Below are positions 1 to 7,020 of a stretch of 8,128 nt of DNA, piece after piece. Position 1 is the stretch's first letter; the number at the start of each line of letters is the position of its first letter. The notes under the pieces were generated by a model that was given only the letters and a program-made list of their open reading frames with translations, searched no databases and was not told the DNA's origin. The stretch is from Limisphaerales bacterium (lineage in GTDB: Bacteria > Verrucomicrobiota > Verrucomicrobiia > Limisphaerales > UBA8199), in contig JANXQE010000366.1 of NCBI GenBank assembly GCA_025356925.1, forward strand, positions 1 to 8,128, in the 5' to 3' direction. The position numbers and the translations under genes are program-made.

Positions 1-1046
1 TGCGCATGGTCGCAATAGGCGTGCTGGATCGGATGGGCAAGCTCTCGAGCGTCCCATTACTCATCGACGTTGCGGCTGAAAACGATGCTGATTTGACGCA
101 GGCTGCCCTGGTGGCATTGACTCGAATGCCGGGCAACGAACTGGATGCAAAACTCCTCGAACAACTTGGGACCGCCAGGGGAAATACCCTCCGGGTATTG
201 ATCGAACTCTCGGCGCGCCGGCAGATTCAGGGCGCTATCCCCACGATCGTGAAAAACTCGACGGACACGACGCCATCGATTCGCAGCGCAGCGGTCCAGG
301 CGCTCGGAGCGATTGGTGGCACCAGCCAGGTGGACGACCTGGTCAAACTCCTGTCGACGGCGCAAAATGAAAAGCAACGCCAGGAAATCGAAGCCGCACT
401 GCTGGCAATCAGCGGTCGAGTCGGTGCCCCTTGCGTGCCATACCTCGTGCCGCTTACACACAACTCGGACAGTGCGGTTCGCAAGGCCGCCCTGCATGCC
501 CTGGCCTCCGCCGGCGGCTCTCAGGCGCTTGCCGCCATTCAGAGCGCGACGGAAGACAAGGACGAATCGGTCCAGGACGAGGCGGTTCGTACATTGTCCA
601 CCTGGCCGAATACCTGGCCCGAAGACGAGGCGATTGCCCCGCCACTTTTGAACCTGGCCAAAGCCTCGAAGAAGCCCACTTACCAACTGCTGGCAATGCG
701 CGGGTATCTGCAGTTTCTCCAAGGTGACAAAAAGCTAACCAATGAAGAGAAGCTGGCGAAGGTGCAGGAGGCGCTGCCATTCATGACCAGGCCCGAAGAA
801 AAACGTTCAGCGATTGCGGTAGTGCAATCCGTCCCCTCAAGCGCTGCTCTCGATCTGCTGGTCAAGTTTGCCGGAGAGCCGGCAGTGACGGAAGACGCTT
901 GTTCCGCCATCGTCGACCTTGCTGGCAAAAAAATGCCCGGAGTTTCCGCAGAAGCCCGACGTCTCGCCCTCCGAACCCCGATCGAGCAATCGAAAAACGA
1001 AGAAACGAAAAAACGCGCGGAGGCGGCGCTGGCGAACATTCGCTGA
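1..1046 (+). CDS. HEAT-repeat protein, C-terminal part (5' end outside window)
   Basis: The frame is open from the left edge to TGA at 1044-1046, giving about 347 residues. The first ATG, at 6, falls inside what looks like a helical repeat, so the gene very probably begins upstream. Numbering from that ATG, tandem amphipathic helix pairs are clear at about 10-45, 75-105, 108-137, 142-170 and 173-200, with HEAT-like signatures such as SIRSAAVQALGAIG (91-104) and SAVRKAALHALASAG (156-170). A further helical domain (about 245-310, with an MTRPEEKR motif) resembles the C-terminal module of many HEAT proteins from Verrucomicrobiota and Planctomycetota. The tail is rich in Lys and Glu. HEAT solenoids are protein-binding scaffolds, and nothing seen implies catalysis. 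Many relatives carry an N-terminal dehydrogenase or cytochrome domain, but that part is not visible here, so substrate and location are unknown. The repeat call is secure and the role is not. Confidence 0.85.
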   Translation, partial: RMVAIGVLDRMGKLSSVPLLIDVAAENDADLTQAALVALTRMPGNELDAKLLEQLGTARGNTLRVLIELSARRQIQGAIPTIVKNSTDTTPSIRSAAVQALGAIGGTSQVDDLVKLLSTAQNEKQRQEIEAALLAISGRVGAPCVPYLVPLTHNSDSAVRKAALHALASAGGSQALAAIQSATEDKDESVQDEAVRTLSTWPNTWPEDEAIAPPLLNLAKASKKPTYQLLAMRGYLQFLQGDKKLTNEEKLAKVQEALPFMTRPEEKRSAIAVVQSVPSSAALDLLVKFAGEPAVTEDACSAIVDLAGKKMPGVSAEARRLALRTPIEQSKNEETKKRAEAALANIR

Positions 1047-1127
1047 TGGCCGCCGGGTGTTAGTATCTACCTTGCTGCGGACAAGAGTGTCTGCGCGCCG
1101 GGTCCTGTTTCATCGTATAGACCTACC

Positions 1128-2585
1128 ATGCTCAACGCATTAACGATCTCCGAACTTGGAAAGAAATTGGCCGCGCGAGAAGTTTCCGCTCGCGAGGCGA
1201 CCCAAGCGTGTCTGGACCGTATCCAGCAGGTAGATGGCCGCGTCCGAGCGTTTGTCAGCTACGACGCCAGAGACGCCCTGGCCCAGGCTGCTGCCGCCGA
1301 TCAGCGATTGGCAGCAGGCGAAAGAGGCCCTCTGCTCGGCGTGCCTTTGGGAATCAAGGACGTCATCTCTGTTAAGGGCCAGCCGCTGCGTTGTGGTTCG
1401 AAGATCCTCGGCCAGTTTGTTTCGCCCTACGACGCCACCGTGATCCAAAAGCTTCGAGCCGCTGGGGCCGTCGTGTTTGGGCGATTGAATATGGACGAGT
1501 TTGCCATGGGCAGCTCCACGGAAAACTCAGCCTTCCAGACCACCGGCAATCCCTGGGATACTTCCCGTATTCCGGGCGGTTCCTCGGGCGGTTCGGCCGC
1601 CGCCGTCGCGGCGGATGAATGCGTCGCCGCGCTCGGGTCGGATACAGGGGGCTCGATCCGCCAACCCGCGGCTCTGTGCGGCTGCGTCGGGCTCAAGCCT
1701 TCCTATGGCCGGGTGTCCCGGTTCGGGCTGGTCGCTTTTGCTTCTTCTTTGGACCAGATTGGCAGCTTTACCAAACAGGTCCGCGATGCCGCTACCATGT
1801 TGGAGGCGCTCAGCGGCGTCGATCCCTGCGATTCAACCAGCGTCCCTCAACCGGTGCCGCATTACGCCACGAGCTTGTCTGGCGAGGTCAAAGGTCTGAG
1901 GCTCGGACTGGCCAAAGAGTATATGGTCGGCGGCCTCAATCCGGAAGTCCGGCTGGCCATGGATGCGGCCGTCAACCAACTCGTAAAGCTCGGAGCTGAA
2001 CTCGTTGAGATTTCCCTCCCGCACACGGACTACGCCGTCGCGACCTATTACATAATCGCCACCGCTGAAGCCAGCGCCAACCTGGCCCGGTTCGATGGCA
2101 TCCGCTACGGCGCGCGCGTTGAAGGTGCGGACCCCACCGAGCTCTACTCCAAAACGCGCGGCGCCGGGTTCGGCCCGGAGGTCAAACGCCGGATCCTGCT
2201 GGGCACTTATGTGCTCAGCAGCGGCTACTATGATGCCTATTACATCCGGGCACAAAAGGTGCGCACTTTGATCCGCGCGGATTTTCTAAAGGCTTTTGAA
2301 AAAGTAGATGCCATCATCACGCCCACTTCCCCGACGCCGGCGTTCAAGATTGGCGAAAAAGCCGATGATCCGTTGCAAATGTACCTGATGGATATCTTCA
2401 CTATTTCAGCGAACCTCGCTGGGATTTGCGGCATCAGCGTGCCTTGCGGGTTCACGCCATCCCCCAGGCTGCCGATCGGCCTGCAGCTCCTGGGCAAACC
2501 ATTCGGGGAGGAAACCATCCTCAGAGTTGCCCATGCGTACGAACAAGCGACGGCCTGGCACAAGGAAAAACCGCCGCTGAGCTAG
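1128..2585 (+). CDS. gatA: Asp-tRNA(Asn)/Glu-tRNA(Gln) amidotransferase subunit A
   Basis: A complete 485-residue amidase-signature protein, the usual length for GatA. In the GatCAB complex it hydrolyses glutamine and passes ammonia to GatB, which amidates mischarged Glu-tRNA(Gln) or Asp-tRNA(Asn) in the cytoplasm. The Ser-cisSer-Lys triad is intact: Lys77 in GVPLGIKD, Ser152 in PGGSSGGSAAAVAA and the nucleophile Ser176 in GSDTGGSIRQPA. The 24-residue spacing of the two serines fits the family. GatA-type segments follow: VGLKPSYGRVSRFGL (187-201), EVKRRILLGTYVLS (351-364), YLMDIFTISANLAG (419-432) and IGLQLLGKPFGEE (450-462). These favour GatA over a generic amidase. The ATG at 1128 matches the usual N-terminus (LTISELGKKL), although no clear Shine-Dalgarno sequence precedes it. 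Neither gatC nor gatB lies next to it: upstream are 81 non-coding bases and a HEAT gene, downstream ridA. The partners must be encoded elsewhere if this is the cell's GatA. Confidence 0.96.
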   Translation: MLNALTISELGKKLAAREVSAREATQACLDRIQQVDGRVRAFVSYDARDALAQAAAADQRLAAGERGPLLGVPLGIKDVISVKGQPLRCGSKILGQFVSPYDATVIQKLRAAGAVVFGRLNMDEFAMGSSTENSAFQTTGNPWDTSRIPGGSSGGSAAAVAADECVAALGSDTGGSIRQPAALCGCVGLKPSYGRVSRFGLVAFASSLDQIGSFTKQVRDAATMLEALSGVDPCDSTSVPQPVPHYATSLSGEVKGLRLGLAKEYMVGGLNPEVRLAMDAAVNQLVKLGAELVEISLPHTDYAVATYYIIATAEASANLARFDGIRYGARVEGADPTELYSKTRGAGFGPEVKRRILLGTYVLSSGYYDAYYIRAQKVRTLIRADFLKAFEKVDAIITPTSPTPAFKIGEKADDPLQMYLMDIFTISANLAGICGISVPCGFTPSPRLPIGLQLLGKPFGEETILRVAHAYEQATAWHKEKPPLS

Positions 2586-2865
2586 CGGTTGGTTGCGAAG
2601 CACCGGCGTATTGGCCAGAGGTATCAGGCGATTTGCCGCTTTCGGTCCAAAGGGCCAATCGGCAGAGCACTAATGACCGCCGCAAACCGTGAGCGGTCCG
2701 GAGGAAGTGCGCTCAGCGTTGGGTATCTTGGATTGTCTGCGCCTTGACCGGGCTCACGAAACCAGTACCATCCCGTTTGAGCAGCGAACGACGATTTTGA
2801 ATGACGGTTTGATCGAGGCGATCCGACGAGACCCCGCCAAACCCAACTCACACAGCCCAAACTCT
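2586..2865. other. gatA-ridA intergenic region
   Basis: This 280-bp spacer shows no recognisable gene or RNA. The ridA frame stays open upstream as far as a GTG at 2689, but the 59 residues this would add look like translated non-coding DNA: they resemble neither a domain nor a signal peptide. A small inverted repeat (GACCGC ... GCGGTC, about 2676-2698) is present without a following T-run, so it is not a convincing terminator. Any ridA promoter must lie here if ridA is transcribed independently, but no good sigma-70 pair was found. Confidence 0.4.
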
Positions 2866-3249
2866 ATGGCCAACAAATTAATTATTAAACCGGCGAAATC
2901 ACCAACGGCTATCGGGCCGTATAACCACGCAATCCGTACCGGCGACCTGCTCTTCTGCGCGGGTCAAATCCCGATCGACCCGGCCACGGGTGACCTCGTG
3001 AAAGGCGACATCAAGGTGCAAACCCAACGAGTGCTCGAAAATGTGAAGGCGATCCTGGACGACCAGAAATTGTCGTTCGCCAATGTGGTGAAGAGCACGG
3101 TTTTTGTGACAAATCTGGCTGATTTTGCCGGCATGAACGAAGTCTATGCCAAATATTTCACGGCGGACTTTCCGGCTCGATCGACGATCCAGGTGGCGGC
3201 GTTGCCCAAAGGCGCGAATGTCGAGATCGAGGTAATCGCGCATTTCTGA
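2866..3249 (+). CDS. ridA: RidA family reactive intermediate (enamine/imine) deaminase
   Basis: A 127-residue protein of the YjgF/YER057c/UK114 family. RidA enzymes hydrolyse reactive enamines/imines such as 2-aminoacrylate, released by PLP-dependent dehydratases, to ketoacids and ammonia, and so protect PLP enzymes in the cytoplasm. They form trimers with active sites between subunits. Visible family marks are AIGPYNHAI (15-23, with Tyr19), FCAGQIPIDPATG (30-42), the central VVKSTVFVTNLADF (74-87), PARSTIQVAALPKGA (103-117) and the terminal VEIEVIAHF. Arg105, the carboxylate-binding residue that separates active RidA from several paralogue groups, is present. Glu120 is also conserved. The ATG at 2866 is chosen because it gives the canonical length and N-terminus (MANKLIIKPAKSPTAIGPY). 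An in-frame GTG at 2689 would add 59 residues without family support. No Shine-Dalgarno sequence is evident. The gene follows gatA in the same direction after 280 bp. Confidence 0.95.
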   Translation: MANKLIIKPAKSPTAIGPYNHAIRTGDLLFCAGQIPIDPATGDLVKGDIKVQTQRVLENVKAILDDQKLSFANVVKSTVFVTNLADFAGMNEVYAKYFTADFPARSTIQVAALPKGANVEIEVIAHF

Positions 3250-3358
3250 CTAAGCTCGGCGTGTCCCCATGAAGGTGAGAAAAGCTCTGCTTGAGAGCAT
3301 GCCTGAACCCAATTCAACCATCCCGGATCGTTAGCGTAGACCGGGCCCAAAGCATCGG

Positions 3359-4729
3359 ATGACGGACGTTTCCTATTTGATCACCGGGCTGGTTCTTGGC
3401 GGGAGCGCCGGCGTGGTTCTGGGGTGGCTAATCGGGCGTGGACGGCAGACACCGACGGATAATCGCCTCGAAGTCGAATTGAGGCAGCAGCTCGCACAGA
3501 GAGAGGCGGAACTTGGCCCGCTTCGCTCGGGGCTTGCCGAAGCCAACCAGGCGCGCGCGACCGCCGAGGCAACCCACGCCGCAGCCCAACAGATGCTGAA
3601 CGACCAGCGCCTCTCGCATGACAAGGCAACGCAGGAGGTAAAGGAATCCCAACAAAGAGCTCTCCTGGACTTACGCGAGGCATTCAAGGCGTTGAGCAGC
3701 GACGCCTTGAAAGCAACGGCACCGGAGTTTCTCCGCCTGGCCAACGAAACCTTGTCCAAATTCCAGGAGTCGGCCAAAGGGGACCTGGAAAGGCGGCATG
3801 AATCCATCAAAACTCTGGTCAAACCGTTGGAAGAGCAACTGAAGATTTATCAACAGCGGTTGCAGCAGAGCGAATCGACGCAATCCACAACGTTGGGCGA
3901 AGTAAAAAAGCAACTCGAGTCCCTCGCACACCAAAGCCAGGCGCTGGCGCTGGAAACCCAGCAGTTCCGGATCGTGCTCAAATCAAATCAAGCCCGAGGA
4001 CGGTGGGGCGAAGAGACGCTGCGCCGCGTGGTCGAAGCGGCGGGAATGAGCGTCCACTGCGACTTCAGCGAACAGGCCCAGGCCGGAGATGGAAAACCAG
4101 ACCTGGTCGTGCGCTTGCCCGGAGACCGTTTGATTATCGTAGACGCCAAAGTGCCGGACCTGGACTTCCTCGGCGCACTGGAAGCTGCGGACCCGGGCAA
4201 GCGGGCAGAATCTCTCGCGCTGCACGCGGCGAAGCTCAAGGCGACGATTAAAGCCCTGGCAGATCGCGATTATCCGGCCCAATTCCCCAATGCGCTGGAT
4301 CATGTCGTCTTGTTCCTCCCGGCCGAATCGCTCTTCAGCGCCGCTCTGGAAGGCGATCGCGATCTCATCCTCTGGGCCGCTACGAAGCGGATCCTGTTAG
4401 CGACGCCCGCATCCTTGATTGCTTTGCTACGCTCCGTGAGCGTGAGCTGGCAACAGCATTCGCAGACGGAGAACGCTCAAAAGATCGCCGAGGCGGCTCG
4501 CGAGTTTTACTCGCGGGTAGTGACCTTCACGAAACATTTTGACAGGATCCGGGCCGGCCTCGAGGGAGCCAACTCGGCGTTTAACGACGCGGCGGCCAGT
4601 TTTCAAACGCGCGTCCGGCCGGCCGGTGAACGATTGGCTGAATTGGGCGGTGCGGTTGACGGCAAGGATTTGGCCGAGATGCCCTTGCTGGACAGCGCGC
4701 CGCGATTGCCGGCGAACCCGGCGAATTAA
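3359..4729 (+). CDS. rmuC: DNA recombination protein RmuC homologue
   Basis: A 456-residue RmuC family protein. In Escherichia coli, RmuC limits recombination at inverted repeats; its biochemical activity is not settled. The layout is typical: an N-terminal membrane anchor (about 6-26, glycine- and leucine-rich, then GRGRQ), a long coiled coil rich in Gln, Glu and Ala (about 35-205), then the RmuC core. The core opens with NQARGRWGEETLRRVVEAAGM (210-230) and carries a PD-(D/E)xK-like arrangement: Glu218/219, KPDLVV (246-251, Asp248) and IIVDAK (259-264, Asp262 and Lys264). Further family marks are DHVVLFLPAESLFSAAL (314-330), ATKRILLATPASLIALLRSV (341-360) and WQQHSQTENAQKIAEAAREF (364-383). 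The start at 3359 places the anchor at the extreme N-terminus as expected, though no strong ribosome-binding site precedes it. The 109-bp gap from ridA suggests independent or loose co-transcription. The stop codon abuts a large palindromic repeat. Family assignment is firm; the molecular role is inferred. Confidence 0.93.
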   Translation: MTDVSYLITGLVLGGSAGVVLGWLIGRGRQTPTDNRLEVELRQQLAQREAELGPLRSGLAEANQARATAEATHAAAQQMLNDQRLSHDKATQEVKESQQRALLDLREAFKALSSDALKATAPEFLRLANETLSKFQESAKGDLERRHESIKTLVKPLEEQLKIYQQRLQQSESTQSTTLGEVKKQLESLAHQSQALALETQQFRIVLKSNQARGRWGEETLRRVVEAAGMSVHCDFSEQAQAGDGKPDLVVRLPGDRLIIVDAKVPDLDFLGALEAADPGKRAESLALHAAKLKATIKALADRDYPAQFPNALDHVVLFLPAESLFSAALEGDRDLILWAATKRILLATPASLIALLRSVSVSWQQHSQTENAQKIAEAAREFYSRVVTFTKHFDRIRAGLEGANSAFNDAAASFQTRVRPAGERLAELGGAVDGKDLAEMPLLDSAPRLPANPAN

Positions 4730-4898
4730 GACCGAAACCCGAAGGCGGAAGGCCGAAAGAAACCCGAAATCCGAAGCCCGAAGAGGGAGAATACAAGAAC
4801 TTGCCGGCGAAGGGCTCGGGCTTTCTTCGAATTTCGGCCTTCGACCTTCTTTCGGGGTTCGGGTTTCGGCCTTCGGGTTTCCGATTTATCTTCGGTCT
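4729..4898. repeat. Imperfect long palindrome of CCGAA/TTCGG units at a convergent gene junction; possible bidirectional terminator
   Basis: The left half (about 4729-4785) is a run of CCGAA-type units and the right half (about 4825-4898) is their reverse complement, around a core of roughly 40 bases. The outer ends pair exactly (AGACCGAA at 4729-4736 with TTCGGTCT at 4891-4898). A 13-base arm, GAAACCCGAAGGC (4734-4746), is matched exactly by GCCTTCGGGTTTC (4869-4881). Near the core, AAGCCCGA pairs with TCGGGCTT. Other stretches pair with indels, as in a repeat that has decayed or slipped. Transcripts from either strand could fold into a long hairpin, which fits the position between the 3' ends of rmuC and the minus-strand kinase gene. 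The right arm includes the kinase's last codons. I recognise a resemblance to CCGAA-rich dispersed repeats of Verrucomicrobiota, but membership of a named family is not shown. Confidence 0.8.
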
Positions 4899-5992
4899 AC
4901 GTATCTCTGCATGGCTTCCTCCTGCCGTTCGATCGATTCGACCAGCTTGAACTGCGTGCGGCAGCGGTCCAGGTTATGGGCTGGCCGATGGATGCGGAAA
5001 TAGGTGTCGCCGCTCAGGAAATCGGTGAGGAACCGGACCCCGATTTCGAACGTGATAAGCTTGCCGGAAAAGGCGATGTGAGATTTTTCCGCTTTGGTAA
5101 GGAACTGGCTGGCCGTGGAAAGGTACCCGTCGGACAACTTCTTGAACATCGGCATCTGCATTTTCACTTTGGACAAGTCGGGTTCATCTTCGAGCGTCGG
5201 GCTGGTAGTGGTGCGGACCATATCGCCAAAATCGTAGAGCGCGCACCCGGGCATGACCGTGTCCAAATCCACGATGCACATCGCTTCGCCCGTTAAAACA
5301 TCCAGCATCACGTTGTTGAATTTCGTGTCGTTATGAGTGACGCGCTCCGGAATCCGGCCTTTGGCCATTGCATCCAGTATCACATCGACGATCGGTTCGT
5401 GTTTGAGCGCGAAATCGATCTCGGTTTTGGCGTCCTTGGCGCGGTTGTAGTGGTCCTGGTCGATCGCTTGTTGGAGAGCGCTAAAACGACGGCGGGTGTG
5501 ATGGAAAAACGGGATGGTCTCGAAGAGCCGTTCCCCCGGCAGATCCACCAGCAAATGTTGAAACTCGCCAAACGCCCGCCCGGCCTGAAAAGCCTGTTCC
5601 GGTGATTGGACCGCCTCGTAGGTCTCGACTCCCTCCACGAAAACGAACGTGCGCCAGACCTCGTGGTCGCCGTTCTCGTAAAAAGATTTGCCGTCCCGAG
5701 TTGGAATCACCACCAACGAGCGACGGGTTGCATTGCGGAGGTAGCGGGCTTCCTGTTTTTTGCGAATGTGCGTGGTAACACGCATGACATTCTTCATCAC
5801 CGCAGCCGGATTCTTGAAAACATTCCGGTTGATTTTTTGATGGATATAGCGCACGCGCGTGCCGCCTTGATCGTAGGTGGCAGTATACGTTTCGTTGATG
5901 TGGCCGATTTTTAATGTCTCGGCATGAAGAATCTCGCCGTAGATCTGGAATTTTCGCGAGATTTCCTGGAGCTGCTTTTCCTGGTAAGCCAT
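4886..5992 (-). CDS. APH-fold phosphotransferase, N-acetylhexosamine 1-kinase-like
   Basis: A 368-residue kinase of the aminoglycoside/choline phosphotransferase (APH) fold. The catalytic loop reads RVTHNDTKFNNVMLD (217-231), with Asp222 as likely catalytic base and Asn227 as metal ligand. It is followed by CIVDLDTVMPGCALYDFGDM (239-258), whose acidic residues Asp242, Asp244 and Asp254 would bind Mg-nucleotide. The N-terminal lobe has a nucleotide-binding-like strand-loop (LKIGHINETYTATYD, 27-41) and a candidate lysine in YIHQKIN (49-55). The VTHNDTK...IVDLDTVMPG...DFGD...EDEPDLSKV pattern is that of N-acetylhexosamine 1-kinases (NahK/LnpB group), which make HexNAc-1-phosphate. No partner such as lacto-N-biose phosphorylase or a uridylyltransferase is visible, so the substrate is unproven and another sugar or small alcohol is possible. 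The ATG at 5992 is preferred because the recognisable fold starts just after it. A TTG at 6037 would add 15 residues. The 3' end lies in the palindromic repeat shared with convergent rmuC. Confidence 0.85.
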   Translation of the reverse strand: MAYQEKQLQEISRKFQIYGEILHAETLKIGHINETYTATYDQGGTRVRYIHQKINRNVFKNPAAVMKNVMRVTTHIRKKQEARYLRNATRRSLVVIPTRDGKSFYENGDHEVWRTFVFVEGVETYEAVQSPEQAFQAGRAFGEFQHLLVDLPGERLFETIPFFHHTRRRFSALQQAIDQDHYNRAKDAKTEIDFALKHEPIVDVILDAMAKGRIPERVTHNDTKFNNVMLDVLTGEAMCIVDLDTVMPGCALYDFGDMVRTTTSPTLEDEPDLSKVKMQMPMFKKLSDGYLSTASQFLTKAEKSHIAFSGKLITFEIGVRFLTDFLSGDTYFRIHRPAHNLDRCRTQFKLVESIERQEEAMQRYVDRR

Positions 5993-6026
5993 AACTGATT
6001 GAGAATGGAGAGTGAAGATTTGCTCG

Positions 6027-6042
6027 ACGGATGGCAATCCGT
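6027..6042. promoter_or_regulatory. Short perfect inverted repeat upstream of the kinase gene
   Basis: ACGGAT-GGCA-ATCCGT is a perfect 6-base inverted repeat with a 4-base loop, centred about 42 bases before the preferred kinase start at 5992. If translation began at the alternative TTG (6037), it would overlap the start codon. It could be an operator half-site pair or a leader hairpin. No convincing -10/-35 pair was found nearby, and chance occurrence is quite possible. Confidence 0.2.
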
Positions 6043-6203
6043 ATTAACACATACCCCCGGCGGACGGACCGGACGACTTACCGCCCAAGTATGGACCCAC
6101 TCTAGATCAACGACGCGGATTACCGGCCCCGCGCCACTGGGGTCCAGAATGGCACCGAACCACTATCGCGGGTCTGGTGCATTCGCTTTATCAAGCAATA
6201 GGC

Positions 6204-6683
6204 TCAGCGTCGCACTTTTTGGGTGCCGAGCTGTAAGACTCGTCCAGGCGTTCCCGCAAAGTCCACCAACGCCGTAAAAGACTCGGGACGTTCTCCCGAA
6301 AGCTGCAATGCAGGTTGCAGAGTAACCGCGTAGTACCAATTTGGGCCTGCTCCAAAACGACTGATCTGAAAATCGGTGGTGACCCACTCCGAACCATCCG
6401 GCACGATTTTGCTCAACTCGACCCGTGCCAGCTTCTCTGCCGCCGACAAGCTTATTGGCAGTAGTGCGGAAGGTTCCCACTCGTGACGAACGGTGGGTTG
6501 TTCCAAAATGCTGAAACACTCCTTGCCATGGACATGCGAGGTGCGCCTGACTGGTTGACGCAGGGGTCCGCCTCCGTCGTAACTTGGTCTGTTCGCGGGC
6601 AGAAGCGTCGGCGGTAGAGTTTGGGCGAGAACGACCACGGCAGTGAGAAACAGGCCAAAGATACACAATTGATGTTTGCCCAT
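6204..6683 (-). CDS. Small exported protein of unknown function
   Basis: A 159-residue protein read from an ATG at 6683 to TGA at 6204-6206. Residues 1-21 form a good Sec signal peptide: a basic start (MGKHQ), a hydrophobic core (LCIFGLFLTAVVVLA) and a likely cleavage after Ala20 or Gln21, so export is expected. A Pro/Gly-rich linker follows to about residue 50. The C-terminal part (about 78-155) reads as a helix (LSAAEKLARVELSKIV) then strands containing GPNWYYAVTLQPAL and SFTALVDFAGTPGRVLQL. This helix-strand plan, ending in a VDxxGxPGxVL-like strand, loosely recalls PepSY-type domains, but that is inference from pattern only. One cysteine (Cys56) remains after the signal peptide. There is no clear Shine-Dalgarno sequence. 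The kinase gene lies downstream on the same strand after about 210 bp, so co-transcription is possible but not shown. I do not recognise a named family. Confidence 0.7.
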   Translation of the reverse strand: MGKHQLCIFGLFLTAVVVLAQTLPPTLLPANRPSYDGGGPLRQPVRRTSHVHGKECFSILEQPTVRHEWEPSALLPISLSAAEKLARVELSKIVPDGSEWVTTDFQISRFGAGPNWYYAVTLQPALQLSGERPESFTALVDFAGTPGRVLQLGTQKVRR

Positions 6684-7020
6684 ATCGGTGATGCTCAGTT
6701 CGGGTGCTTAACTTGCCATTTGGAGAGATAGGTAAACGATTGCCCTCTTTGGGATGAGAATTCCCTTTTCATCAACCCGACCATTACTCCTTCCCAGCCG
6801 CCTGTAAAGTCCATTCCAGCACCTTTTGCATTGGCGACCTCCAAGCGCTTGCCCCACAATCATAAACCTCTGCCCAGACAGGGCGCTATCGGAAAAGTCG
6901 TCACACCCCAGCTTCCGGAACCCCGCTTTGGCGAGCCCCTGGCGCATAGAAACGAAACCGAATCCCCGAGTTTTCAAACCACGCTTGACTATGGGGACTG
7001 GAAAGAGGACACAGGTCCGT
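6684..7020. other. Divergent intergenic region between the exported-protein and membrane-protein genes
   Basis: These 337 bases separate two divergent genes and should hold both promoters, though no strong sigma-70 pair could be identified on either strand. Longer frames are open on both strands (for example a TTG-started minus frame over 6708-6977 and a plus frame over 6831-7040), but neither resembles a known family and they overlap each other. A shorter minus-strand ORF at 6695-6814 is listed separately. No tRNA, riboswitch or clear terminator was recognised. Confidence 0.4.
6695..6814 (-). CDS. Possible small ORF, 39 residues
   Basis: An ATG at 6814 opens a 39-residue frame ending with TGA at 6695-6697, starting MDFTGGWEGVMVGLMKREFS. 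A Shine-Dalgarno-like AAGGTG lies 5 bases before the ATG, better than the signals before most genes here. The stop is only 11 bases upstream of the exported-protein ATG, an operon-like spacing. A TTG at 6859 would lengthen the product to 54 residues; an in-frame stop immediately precedes it. The composition (glycine, aromatic and basic residues) is plausible for a small peptide but matches no family I know. It may equally be a chance frame or leader RNA of the next gene. Confidence 0.25.
   Translation of the reverse strand: MDFTGGWEGVMVGLMKREFSSQRGQSFTYLSKWQVKHPN

Noticed and set aside
3284..3298. Short hairpin (GCTCT/AGAGC) followed by a T-run when read on the minus strand, between ridA and rmuC
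   Set aside because: The stem has only 5 base pairs and no minus-strand gene ends here, so it is unlikely to be a functional terminator.
4539..5003. A plus-strand frame of 154 codons reading through the palindrome
   Set aside because: It overlaps rmuC in another frame and then translates the CCGAA repeat into a low-complexity Arg/Lys/Pro-rich string, a common spurious product of such repeats.
4976..5914. Three consecutive plus-strand open frames antisense to the kinase gene
   Set aside because: They lie entirely opposite a gene with clear catalytic motifs, show no family features and reflect the codon bias of the opposite strand.
6092..6146. Inverted pair TGGACCC ... GGGTCCA in the spacer between the exported-protein and kinase genes
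   Set aside because: Seven-base arms separated by about 40 bases are expected by chance and have no associated signal.
6708..6977. Minus-strand 89-codon frame starting at TTG 6977
   Set aside because: The start is weak, it overlaps an opposing frame, no domain is recognisable, and the better small-ORF signals are in a different frame.
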